A stretch of DNA of 64,000 nt from Candidatus Woesearchaeota archaeon (GTDB taxonomy: Archaea; Nanobdellota; Nanobdellia; Woesearchaeales; UBA10216). A program made the translations under genes and the position numbers. The DNA is taken from contig JACPTF010000016.1 in NCBI GenBank assembly GCA_016192915.1, positions 1-64,000 of the forward strand, written 5' to 3'. Shown piece after piece: positions 1-8,839 of the stretch. A model generated the notes under the pieces. The model was not told the DNA's origin and did no database searches. It was given only the letters and a program-made list of their open reading frames with translations. Within the stretch, counting starts at the first letter, position 1. Every line of letters begins with the position of its first letter.

Positions 1-32
1 TGGTCCTTCTGGAGGGGCTTAATTGCTTCAAG

Positions 33-533
33 TCAAGTTGAGATGGGTATACTCTTTAATCTGCCGTCAATAGCCTCAAACTGATTTTCTAGTGTCTTAT
101 ATAAAAGGAAAGCGCCTGCAGTCCCACATCTAGCCAGAGCTTTTATCTCTTTTTCTGCAAACAGCATATCATCTTGAGACCATGAACCAAAAGGATGCGT
201 GTGATAGAGAAGATCAGCAGGGACAATACTTCTTTTTCTTAAGTTCTGACTATAAGCAGCACTCTCCTTAAGCCCCCATATTATTCTTGGTAACTGTAAA
301 AGTTTCACAAAAAAGTCATGAACAGTTATCGTACGAGTGGGTTTTCCACTTTGAGAATATAGATTGTAGATTCGAGAGACTGAAATCTGATGAGATGATG
401 GATTATAACTACCGGAAAGCAATCCTACAGCTTCCCAATCTCTTTGCGTTTCCTGTCTGCCATCGCTTCGGATCTTTTCCAGAATAGGTTCGGGAATGAG
501 GACTTCCCTTGGAATCAGCAATTCATCAATCAT
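33..533 (-). CDS. JAB1/MPN (JAMM) domain metalloprotease-like protein
   Basis: 166 aa; JAMM-like motif HTHPFGSWSQDD with upstream Glu (WEAVGLLSG). Confidence 0.8.
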   Translation of the reverse strand: MIDELLIPREVLIPEPILEKIRSDGRQETQRDWEAVGLLSGSYNPSSHQISVSRIYNLYSQSGKPTRTITVHDFFVKLLQLPRIIWGLKESAAYSQNLRKRSIVPADLLYHTHPFGSWSQDDMLFAEKEIKALARCGTAGAFLLYKTLENQFEAIDGRLKSIPIST

Positions 534-570
534 AGATTAAAAGAAACTTCTGTGCAATTATAAATTTTAC

Positions 571-1149
571 TCAAAAGCAAACAAGCCCTAATTCTTCCAG
601 CACACAAAAAAAGCATGATCTTTTTGCAGCGGGCTTCCTTGCCTTCAGCGCAAGCAACCCATAGCCGCCTGGCTTAAGGAAAAGGCTGCAGTTCTTGGTA
701 AAGATTTCAAGCTGGTTCTTCTGCGCAACATCTTGGTAAACAATGTCCACAGCGCCAACGAGGTTGTAGTACGTTTCGGGATGGTTCGCGTTAGCCAGCA
801 AAGGGATTATGTTTTCTCTTTTCTCTGCAACGAAAACGAGATCTCTGACCACTCTGGGCGCAAAGTCAACAGCAAAAACCATCCCTTCTGCAGCTATGTC
901 TGAAATGAATGAGGGAGTATAGCCGTGGGCAGCTCCAAGATAAAGGATTTTTGAGTTCTTTGTTATTGGCAGCTGAGGCAGGCCTTTGACAATTGCTGCC
1001 GCCAGCTTGCTGCGCATAGGGTTCCAGCTTCTGTACTCACTGCCGTCAACTGTGAGAAGCTCTTCGTCAAACAGCTTCTGCTTAGGAACGCCGTTTAGCG
1101 TGTACAGTCTCCTGTCCTCTTCAAAAACACCATCAAATACCAGTTTCAT
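571..1149 (-). CDS. flpA: Fibrillarin-like rRNA/tRNA 2'-O-methyltransferase, C-terminally short
   Basis: SYRSWNPMRSKLAAAI, YLGAAHGYTPSFISDI, VYQDVAQKNQ, LLALKAR; adjacent to Nop5; lacks the usual C-terminal ~30 aa. Confidence 0.9.
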   Translation of the reverse strand: MKLVFDGVFEEDRRLYTLNGVPKQKLFDEELLTVDGSEYRSWNPMRSKLAAAIVKGLPQLPITKNSKILYLGAAHGYTPSFISDIAAEGMVFAVDFAPRVVRDLVFVAEKRENIIPLLANANHPETYYNLVGAVDIVYQDVAQKNQLEIFTKNCSLFLKPGGYGLLALKARKPAAKRSCFFCVLEELGLVCF

Positions 1150-2261
1150 TTTTTTCTTCCAACTACGGCAGTAGCTTGTGATGCTGCCCTTTCCTGCAGC
1201 TGCTTCTTCAAGTCTGAGAGGAGGGAATCACCAACGAATTTGCCCTTGAAATAGTCAACCCTCGCGGCGATTGAGATTTTGTCTGCCAGGAGCTTTGCTA
1301 TCCTTCCCTGCTGCTGTTTAGGGGCTGATGTCACCAGCGGATGGCCCTGCAGTATGCCTGCCTTGGGTGGCTTTTGCCTCTTGTCTTTCAAATGCCTGAA
1401 CAATTCACGTTCAGCACCCAAAAGCTGGATAGTTGAGGAAGGCAGCATAGCCAGCCTTTGGAGGGAGCCTGCCTGCGCGATAAGCTCTGCACCTGTGGAA
1501 GGGCCTGCAACAGCTGCAATGTTAAGGCAGTGCCGCTTCATTACCGATTCGAGGTATTTCACCAGGGAGTCACGGCTGTCGTACAAGCCCTTCACTGTTG
1601 CGGCAAATGCAAGAATCCTGTCAACGTCACCCTTGCTGAGGGGGGCGCCCATGCTGTCCTTCTCAGAAATTTTCAGCTTCTTAAGCAATTCTGCCTTGCT
1701 GCCGACAAGGATTTCGCTGATAAACTCCTCATGATTCTGGGTTGCTGCTGAGAACTCGGGGCAGTAAAGCTCATACCACTCCCTCACTCTTTTTATCAGC
1801 AGGCTTATGGCCCTGTTTATGTCCCCGATGGAAGAAGATGCCTGAATTATCAGGTTATCATCGCTTACAGACTCCGAAACAGCTTTTTTAGTGAAGCTGA
1901 TTACGATGCCGCGCAGCTTTTTGAACTCTTCCTCTGCGGCTGAAGATGCATACGCAAGCTTTTTGGCATCCTGTGAGAATGAAACGCTAGGCATTTTATC
2001 CTTCTTGAAGCCAAGAACGACAACTGATTTTCCATCTCCTACAGCTTTTTTCACTGCGGCTGCTTCTTCAGTAAGCCAATCATTCCTTGTAAGAGCTGCA
2101 ATCGCGGCTTCCGGGTTGGCAACTTTTATTTTTTGCAGTAGCTTCAGGTTTGTGTCAAAGAGGAAAACAGCTGTTGGAATAGAGTAGAGAAATACGGCTT
2201 CCTTAGGCCGCTCAGCCTTTTCTAAGGGCGCTTTCGCGTGTTGCATTACACGGGAGTTCAT
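1146..2261 (-). CDS. Nop5/Nop56-family C/D box RNP protein
   Basis: GPSTGAELIAQAGSLQRLAMLPSSTIQLLGAERELFRHLK...GILQGHPLV Nop-domain signature. Confidence 0.95.
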   Translation of the reverse strand: MNSRVMQHAKAPLEKAERPKEAVFLYSIPTAVFLFDTNLKLLQKIKVANPEAAIAALTRNDWLTEEAAAVKKAVGDGKSVVVLGFKKDKMPSVSFSQDAKKLAYASSAAEEEFKKLRGIVISFTKKAVSESVSDDNLIIQASSSIGDINRAISLLIKRVREWYELYCPEFSAATQNHEEFISEILVGSKAELLKKLKISEKDSMGAPLSKGDVDRILAFAATVKGLYDSRDSLVKYLESVMKRHCLNIAAVAGPSTGAELIAQAGSLQRLAMLPSSTIQLLGAERELFRHLKDKRQKPPKAGILQGHPLVTSAPKQQQGRIAKLLADKISIAARVDYFKGKFVGDSLLSDLKKQLQERAASQATAVVGRKK

Positions 2262-2316
2262 TGTGAAAAGGCAAACTGGGAAGGTTAATAAATGTTTGCA
2301 ACCTCCACGCCATGAA

Positions 2317-3312
2317 ATGGCACAGATTTCACGCTACAACAGGCAGGAGTTGCTGATAGGGAGAGAAGCGCAAAAAAAACTTTTGAAAAGCTCTGCCGCA
2401 GTTGTTGGGATGGGAGCGCTCGGCACTGTTGCTGCTGAGATTCTTGCACGGGCTGGCGTGGGGAAGCTTGTTATCATTGATAGGGATGTTGTTGAACTAA
2501 CTGATTTGCAGCGGCAGCTTCTTTACGATGAAGCCGATGTTGGCAAGCCAAAAGCCTTGGCTGCAGCCGAGAAGTTGGTAAAAATAAATTCTGGAATAAA
2601 AATTATGGCTGCTGCTGCGGATATTGACTACAAAACTATTGCAAAACTCATTGGAACGCCTGATGTTGTGCTTGACTGCACCGACAACCTTGAAACACGG
2701 TTTCTGCTAAATGAGTATTGCCTGAAAAATAAGCTGGCGTGGGTGCATGCTGCGGCGATAGGAGAAACGGCGCAACTGATGACATTTGATTTTCGCAGCG
2801 GCAGCAATAGCAGTAATCTGCCGTGCTTCGCCTGCGTCTTTGGAAATTCTGCTGCTGATGGAACATGCGATACTGTAGGAGTTCTAAGCTCGGCGACAAC
2901 CATGATAGCAGCCATGCAGGCAACAGAGGCAATCAAGCTGCTGATAGGCATTGCAGCTGAAACTAAACTGCTGCGATTGAATGTGCTGCAAAATGAACTT
3001 ACAAAAATAGCCGTGAAGAAAAACCCAAACTGCAAAAGCTGCAGCAAGGATGGCAGCTACGATTACCTTAGCGGAAAGAAAGCAAAAAGCGCTGTTGTGA
3101 TGTGCGGCAGAGGCTCTTACCAGGTAAAGGAAAAGGCAATAGATTTTGTTGTGCTGAAGTCGCAGCTGCACCGAATGGGCGAAAAGGTTGCTGATTTCGG
3201 GGAATGCATCAGCTTCAGGAACATCACGCTGTTTAAGGATGGAAGGGCCTTAGTTAAGGCTGACTCTGCAGAGAAAGCAAAGGCAGACTACTCACGGGTT
3301 GTGAGCATGTGA
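2317..3312 (+). CDS. ThiF/MoeB/HesA E1-like adenylyltransferase
   Basis: RYNRQELLIG, VVGMGALGTVAAEILARAGVGKLVIIDRDVVELTDLQRQLLY; start placed at MAQISRYNRQ inside the ORF 2263-3312 because TATA-like sequence lies upstream of it. Confidence 0.9.
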   Translation: MAQISRYNRQELLIGREAQKKLLKSSAAVVGMGALGTVAAEILARAGVGKLVIIDRDVVELTDLQRQLLYDEADVGKPKALAAAEKLVKINSGIKIMAAAADIDYKTIAKLIGTPDVVLDCTDNLETRFLLNEYCLKNKLAWVHAAAIGETAQLMTFDFRSGSNSSNLPCFACVFGNSAADGTCDTVGVLSSATTMIAAMQATEAIKLLIGIAAETKLLRLNVLQNELTKIAVKKNPNCKSCSKDGSYDYLSGKKAKSAVVMCGRGSYQVKEKAIDFVVLKSQLHRMGEKVADFGECISFRNITLFKDGRALVKADSAEKAKADYSRVVSM

Positions 3313-3998
3313 ATGTTCCGTTTTCTAGCCTTCCTTTTCCCTTGCGCCTTCTCAAGTGGGCCCAGCAGCCTGATGACCAGCCGCTCAGCCCTTGAAACGT
3401 AATACCGCTCCCTCGGCTTTGGCTCAACTCTGCGCACAACTGCAAAGAAGATAGCTGCAAAAAGGAAAAACAACAGTGCTGCGAAAAGCGTGTACCAGTC
3501 AATCCTCAAATCAGCATAAATAACCGCAGCAGAGAAGTAAGCAAGCAGGTTGACTCCGAGGTATGATGATATTGTGAACGCAAAGCGCTTTGGCAGCAGG
3601 TGGAAGAAATCATAGTAAAGTATAAACAGCCCGCTAAGGCCCACTGCAACAGCCAGTATCGTCTTGCTTGGATTGAGCGAGAAAACCTCTGCCACAGCGT
3701 TAATGCTGGCTGAGCCGTAAATCTGCCTAAGCAGGTCAAGGGAAACAAAAACGAGCACAAGGCTGTTGCCAACACTGGTGTTCCAGCCAAGGCTCTCCCT
3801 CCGGTACCTGCCAAAATAAAACTCCATGGTGAAGAGAGTAACGATAAGAGGAAGCGCTATCCAAAGCATCTCCGGATTGCTGGCAGGCGCTGCCACAAGC
3901 TGGCTTACCCTTTCCCATAAAGAAGGCAGAACGTGCTGGAAAAAGTACGGGGTGGTTATGGGGGCGTTTACAACCGCAGCGCTGCTTAAGAACAACAT
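3288..3998 (-). CDS. Conserved multi-TM membrane protein (paralogue of 56925-57668)
   Basis: hydrophobic helices; shares the N-x-EMLWI..P / G(N/T)..GN(S/A)xxxVFVxxDxxR pattern with 56925-57668. Confidence 0.7.
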   Translation of the reverse strand: MLFLSSAAVVNAPITTPYFFQHVLPSLWERVSQLVAAPASNPEMLWIALPLIVTLFTMEFYFGRYRRESLGWNTSVGNSLVLVFVSLDLLRQIYGSASINAVAEVFSLNPSKTILAVAVGLSGLFILYYDFFHLLPKRFAFTISSYLGVNLLAYFSAAVIYADLRIDWYTLFAALLFFLFAAIFFAVVRRVEPKPRERYYVSRAERLVIRLLGPLEKAQGKRKARKRNIHMLTTRE

Positions 3999-4023
3999 TC
4001 CAGCCTCTTTTACCGATGAAAAC

Positions 4024-4446
4024 TTATGACTTTGACTCCTTAATCCTGAATTCCGATGCAGGCTTTTTCAGCTCGCGCAGCCAGAGAAGGCCAATCTTTA
4101 TAAGCTCCTTGTTAAAGGCGTCAGAGAGCTTGTAAGTCTTCTTGTAAAGGTCATAGTCAATCATGCCCATGCTCTTCATGGGGGTAAGAATTCTGTCGTA
4201 GAACTGGCGCTTGTTGTAGGAGAGCTTGACCTTCTTGCCCTCATAGCCGGGCTCGTCAATCTCAGTCACCATCTGGCCATCATGAAGCTTTGTCGCGAAA
4301 AAAGACATCTCGGTCTTGTTAATCTCGCCGTTCTTGTCTTTCATGGTCTTTATCAGAACTTTAGCAACTATCTTCTGCTGGGTTGTAGCAAAGACTACCT
4401 CAAAGATGTCCTCTGGCAAATGGAACTGGTCAAAGAGTATTACCAT
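4024..4446 (-). CDS. Hypothetical protein
   Basis: 140 aa ORF, good coding context. Confidence 0.65.
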   Translation of the reverse strand: MVILFDQFHLPEDIFEVVFATTQQKIVAKVLIKTMKDKNGEINKTEMSFFATKLHDGQMVTEIDEPGYEGKKVKLSYNKRQFYDRILTPMKSMGMIDYDLYKKTYKLSDAFNKELIKIGLLWLRELKKPASEFRIKESKS

Positions 4447-4616
4447 AACAGTTCATCTCGCAGACTCCTCTCTGCAAATCCACCCCAACAAGGTGTAGTG
4501 CCGAATACCACTATATAAAGATTACGCTTACCTATACTGCTATAGCTATTCAAGGCATTAACCAGCTCTCCTGCGAATGGAAATTATTTAATACTGACCC
4601 AAATACGCAACTGCAG

Positions 4617-5684
4617 ATGGGATTAACACCAAGAGAGTATGAGACAATCAGGGATGAGCTCAGGGCTGCTGAAAAGCCTTTCTTCCTGTTCCACGATGAC
4701 CCGGACGGGCTGACATCGTTTCTTCTGCTTAAGCACTTTGTTGGCAAGGGCTACGGCATGATGGTAAAGGCAGAGCCCAATGTAAACGACAGGTTCTTGG
4801 CAGCGGTGAAAAGCAGCAAGCCGGACACAATCTTCATAGTTGACGTTGCGCTGATGCAGCAGTCCTTTGTTGACACAGTAAAAAGCAGCACGTTTGGCGT
4901 AAAGAACATTGTCTGGATAGACCACCACCAGCCAGTCAAATTAACAGGTGTCAAATACTTTAACCCGAGGCTGCACTCGCCGCAAAGCAACCCGCCAGCA
5001 AGCTACCTCTGCTGGAAAACTGTTGAGGGCAACGCCGCCAGCAGGCAGGATTTGTGGCTTGCAATGGTGGGCATAGTGAGCGACTGGCACATGCCTGAGT
5101 TCGCTGACGAATTCAGGAAGCTTTACCCAGACCTGCTGCCGAAACAAATGACTGCCGAGGAAGCGCTCTTCACAACAGACCTTGGAAAGCTTGGAAGGAT
5201 ATTCTCATTCATGCTAAAGGGCCCAACATCAGAAGCAATGGCCTGCGTCCGGGCTCTTGAGAAAGTTACAGACCCTTATGAAATACTCAACAGGATAACA
5301 AGCCCCGGCAAATTCATCTACGGGCAGTTCAAAAAAATAAACTCAGATTACGAGCAGTTGCTTGCAGACGCAAAAAAAGCAGCTGACAAAAGCAGTGACA
5401 AAAAATTCCTCATATTCACTTACAAGGGCAAGCAAAGCTTCTCCGGAGACCTGGCTAACGAGCTGCTTTTCCTTTACCCGGACAGGATTCTGGTTGTTGG
5501 CAGGGAAAGGCAGGACTGCTTCATGCTGAGTTTCCGGGCAAGGAACGTGCCAGTGCTCCCAGCCCTCAAGAAGGCGCTTGTTGGCATAGACGGCTACGGA
5601 GGAGGCCACGAAAACGCATCTGGAGGCTCGGTCAACAAGAAGGACTTTGAGAGGTTCATTGAGCAGTTTAAGGGGGAGTTTTGA
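4617..5684 (+). CDS. DHH-family phosphoesterase (RecJ-like)
   Basis: HDDPDGL, VDVALMQQ, IDHHQPV, GYGGGHENASGGSV (DHH-DHHA1). Confidence 0.9.
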   Translation: MGLTPREYETIRDELRAAEKPFFLFHDDPDGLTSFLLLKHFVGKGYGMMVKAEPNVNDRFLAAVKSSKPDTIFIVDVALMQQSFVDTVKSSTFGVKNIVWIDHHQPVKLTGVKYFNPRLHSPQSNPPASYLCWKTVEGNAASRQDLWLAMVGIVSDWHMPEFADEFRKLYPDLLPKQMTAEEALFTTDLGKLGRIFSFMLKGPTSEAMACVRALEKVTDPYEILNRITSPGKFIYGQFKKINSDYEQLLADAKKAADKSSDKKFLIFTYKGKQSFSGDLANELLFLYPDRILVVGRERQDCFMLSFRARNVPVLPALKKALVGIDGYGGGHENASGGSVNKKDFERFIEQFKGEF

Positions 5685-5725
5685 GTGTAAATATTTAAAT
5701 AAGCATTTGCAGTTGCTTACATGCA

Positions 5726-6121
5726 ATGTCACTTGATACCGAGCTAGCCCAGAAATTAGAAACGGGCATCAGAGACGTTGCCGAGGAGTATTTACTGCGA
5801 CTAGCTGTTTACTTCTCGGCGCAACAACCTGGGAGCAAGGACGAGGCGCTGCCGAGCATGCGTGAACTGGATGCCGCTGTAGGATGGCAGAAAATGACTA
5901 ATGCCTTGATTTATAATGAAATGCTTATTGAGCCAGCTGCGTTGCGAGAATGGCTTGCAGATCTAGCAAGGAGGTTGTATCGTGAAGATACTTATCAGGT
6001 ACGAGGGCTAGAAATATACCGCAGCGGTTTGCAGCTTCTAATTGAGCAGCATCTTAGAAATGAAATAAACTTATACGCTGCGGGACAAGAACTGCATGCA
6101 AAAAGGGAGCAAAAACGCTGA
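5726..6121 (+). CDS. Hypothetical protein
   Basis: 131 aa ORF with upstream AT-rich promoter. Confidence 0.55.
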   Translation: MSLDTELAQKLETGIRDVAEEYLLRLAVYFSAQQPGSKDEALPSMRELDAAVGWQKMTNALIYNEMLIEPAALREWLADLARRLYREDTYQVRGLEIYRSGLQLLIEQHLRNEINLYAAGQELHAKREQKR

Positions 6122-6128
6122 AAGCATA

Positions 6129-6524
6129 CTACTTCTTCTCAAAGCTCAATGCCGCAGAGTTAATGCAGTACCTCTTCCCGCCCTTTGCCTTCGGGCCGTC
6201 ATCGAAGACGTGGCCCAGATGGCCGCCGCACTTCCTGCACATGACCTCTATCCTGTGCATGCCGTGGCTGGAATCTTCCTCTGTGATGATGCTTTTCTCG
6301 TTGGCTGCAAAGAACGCAGGCCAGCCGCAGCCACTGTCATATTTTGTCTCCGAAGTGAAGAGAACGTTGCCGCAAGCCGCACAGCGGTAACTGCCATTGT
6401 CAAAGAACGTATCGTACTTGCCGCTGAAGGGGAGTTCGGTGCCTTTATCGCGCAGGACGTGATACTGCTCTGGCGTGAGCTTTTTCTTCCATTCGGATTC
6501 TGGTTTTAGCATCACGATTCTCAA
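6129..6524 (-). CDS. msrB: Peptide methionine-(R)-S-oxide reductase
   Basis: [42 protein letters not shown]. Confidence 0.95.
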   Translation of the reverse strand: MRIVMLKPESEWKKKLTPEQYHVLRDKGTELPFSGKYDTFFDNGSYRCAACGNVLFTSETKYDSGCGWPAFFAANEKSIITEEDSSHGMHRIEVMCRKCGGHLGHVFDDGPKAKGGKRYCINSAALSFEKK

Positions 6525-6892
6525 CCCTTAATATTAACAAGTTTGCTTATCGTGTCTGAAACCCTCTTGATGAAAACAACTGCTGAGCCCCACAAAAACG
6601 GAAGCCACATAGGTATGCCAAGGAAGGAAGGGTCAGCATACCTCCAGGCGCCAAACAATATTGCAACAATCTCTGCACTGGAGCCGGCAACAGCGGCTAC
6701 AACGAAAAGGATAGTATCTGTTTTACTGTGCCATACTTTCGTCGCGAAAAGCCAGGCAGCAACGATTATGGCTGTAAGAAGAATAGTATTCCTGTAAAGG
6801 AAAGCGACAAGAAGCACAGCGAATGCAAAGAGGAGTGCATCCAACGCCAGTTCCTTCTCCAGCTTTACAGCCGCCATTGCGTGCTTTTTCAC
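6521..6892 (-). CDS. Small multi-TM membrane protein
   Basis: 123 aa hydrophobic ORF. Confidence 0.6.
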   Translation of the reverse strand: MKKHAMAAVKLEKELALDALLFAFAVLLVAFLYRNTILLTAIIVAAWLFATKVWHSKTDTILFVVAAVAGSSAEIVAILFGAWRYADPSFLGIPMWLPFLWGSAVVFIKRVSDTISKLVNIKG

Positions 6893-8745
6893 CCTTTCAC
6901 CTTCTTCTGCTGCCTGTACAGCTTTTCAACGTCTTCCAATGTGTTGATGTCGTGGATGCCCTTTTCCTCCGTGCGGCTACGGATTACCCTTGGAAAACGC
7001 AAAGCATAGCCTGACTCGTATGTTGGGCTTTTCTGTATTTCCTCGTATGCGACTTCCAGCACTATTTTCGGCTTGACTTTTACCAGCCTGCCTTGCTCTT
7101 CAGTTATTAGTGGACGGAGCAGCTCTGTTACTTCATCAAAGCTCAGGCCTTCCTCACGCTTTTCCTTCAGGCCGGTTGATACTTTCCCTATCTCAAGCAG
7201 CTTGCCGTTGTCATTGCATGCCATGTAGTAGCTGCTCAGCCACTTTGCCCTCTTGCCCTCGCCCCACTCGGCAGCGACAATCGCGAGGTCAAGGTTCTCC
7301 ATGACTTTCTTGAACTTCAGCATGTAGCCAACCCTGGCTCCGGGCTTGTAAGGCGCGTCAAGCTTCTTCAGCATAAGGCCTTCTGTGCCGTCTGCCTTGG
7401 CTTTCTTGAAGAATCTTTCAATCTCGGCTTCGCTGCCAGTAACAATCGCTTTTGAAACGACGATTTTCCTTTTGGCGTCCTTGACGAGCTTCTCAATCAG
7501 CTCCCGCCTTTTCCTGAATGGCTCACCTGTCAGGTTCTTGCCATCATAGCTGAGGATGTCAAACACGTTTACCTCGACAGGCAGCTCCTCTGCTGTTTTG
7601 TCTATGTCATATTTTCTCTTGATGCGCTGCGAGATATTCTGGAACGGAACGTATTTCTGGGTCTTTGGGTCGTAGCCCACAGCTTCAGAATCAATAATGT
7701 AGTTGTCGCCCTTTACGTATTCCCTCAGATATTCAACAACATCAGGGAACTGGCTGGTGACGTTTTCCAACCTTCTTGTGTACAGCCAAACCCCGTTCCC
7801 TCTGCGGTGGCATTCAAGCCTGAAACCATCATACTTATACTCGCACTGTGCTGGCCTGCCAACTGTATCAAGGGCTTCCTGGACCGTTTCTGCCTTAAGC
7901 GCAAGCATAACCTTTATTGGCGTGCCAATCCTTATCTCGACCTTCTCAAGGCCTGCAGCTCCCTCAGTTTTTGCCTTCCTTGCAACAACCCCAAAGTCAT
8001 TGGTCAAATCATAAGCGGTCTGTATCTTGTCAAGAATCTTGTTGTATTCTCCCCTTGCTGCTTCAATTTCCGCAGCTGCTGCTTTTGCTTCCTTGCCAAG
8101 TTCCTTGCCGCATTCTGCGCAGCTGTCTGCCGGGGGTACTGTCTTGTGGCAGCTGTGGCATTTAACGAACACATCCTCAACAGCTTTCGGGAAATAAGCC
8201 CAGGCAATTGCATCTCTCAGGATGCCGGCTCCGGTGCCCACCCTTAGCTGGCCAAGAATGGTTCTGGCAATGTACCTCGCCTCTGCGCCTTTCGCAGAGC
8301 TGAGAAGCTCGGCAATGAGCTGCAGCTTCCTGTCAACGCTGCCTTGCCCTGTAAGCTCAGTCAGCTTGCGGAGATTGTCAAAAACTTTTTTGACTGTCAG
8401 CTCAGCAGCTGCCAAAGTTGACTGTTTTTTCCCTTTGATAAGCGATTCAGTGACTTTTCCCAGGTCGCCTGACTTTGCCCATTCCTTTTCTATGGCTGCC
8501 GAGGCAATTCCAGAAGCCACGTTGATGGCTTTCACAACCAGCTGGTTGGCAACGCCAAGCTCGCGCTCATCGTACGACGGGAATACCCTGCCCTGCACCA
8601 GCAGTATTACCGGCTCAATATCGTCAGCAGCTGTTTTTTTGAGGAATTCTGACAGGTAATAGGTTTTTTCAAGGCGCTTTGTTGTGCTGTCAAGCTGCCC
8701 GTAAAGCCTGACAAGCTCGGAGTATTTCATGGCAGGTAGCCACAC
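6889..8745 (-). CDS. lig: ATP-dependent DNA ligase with CxxC..CxxC insert in the N-terminal domain
   Basis: adenylation motif CEYKYDGFR; RARYIARTILGQLRVG-type sequence; start probably MKYSELVRLY (8730). Confidence 0.95.
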   Translation of the reverse strand: MWLPAMKYSELVRLYGQLDSTTKRLEKTYYLSEFLKKTAADDIEPVILLVQGRVFPSYDERELGVANQLVVKAINVASGIASAAIEKEWAKSGDLGKVTESLIKGKKQSTLAAAELTVKKVFDNLRKLTELTGQGSVDRKLQLIAELLSSAKGAEARYIARTILGQLRVGTGAGILRDAIAWAYFPKAVEDVFVKCHSCHKTVPPADSCAECGKELGKEAKAAAAEIEAARGEYNKILDKIQTAYDLTNDFGVVARKAKTEGAAGLEKVEIRIGTPIKVMLALKAETVQEALDTVGRPAQCEYKYDGFRLECHRRGNGVWLYTRRLENVTSQFPDVVEYLREYVKGDNYIIDSEAVGYDPKTQKYVPFQNISQRIKRKYDIDKTAEELPVEVNVFDILSYDGKNLTGEPFRKRRELIEKLVKDAKRKIVVSKAIVTGSEAEIERFFKKAKADGTEGLMLKKLDAPYKPGARVGYMLKFKKVMENLDLAIVAAEWGEGKRAKWLSSYYMACNDNGKLLEIGKVSTGLKEKREEGLSFDEVTELLRPLITEEQGRLVKVKPKIVLEVAYEEIQKSPTYESGYALRFPRVIRSRTEEKGIHDINTLEDVEKLYRQQKKVKG

Positions 8746-8839
8746 CTTTTTACTTTATATACTTTTGCGGTTGCAGTTTTATTGGAACCGCAACTTTTTT
8801 TAACCTGTTCCTGAATTGAAATGCCAAAAAGAGGCAAAA

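Noticed and set aside
1279-1751. Overlapping plus-strand ORFs opposite Nop5 (and similar antisense ORFs across the window)
   Set aside because: Low-complexity mirror frames of strongly supported genes, with no promoter or recognisable family.
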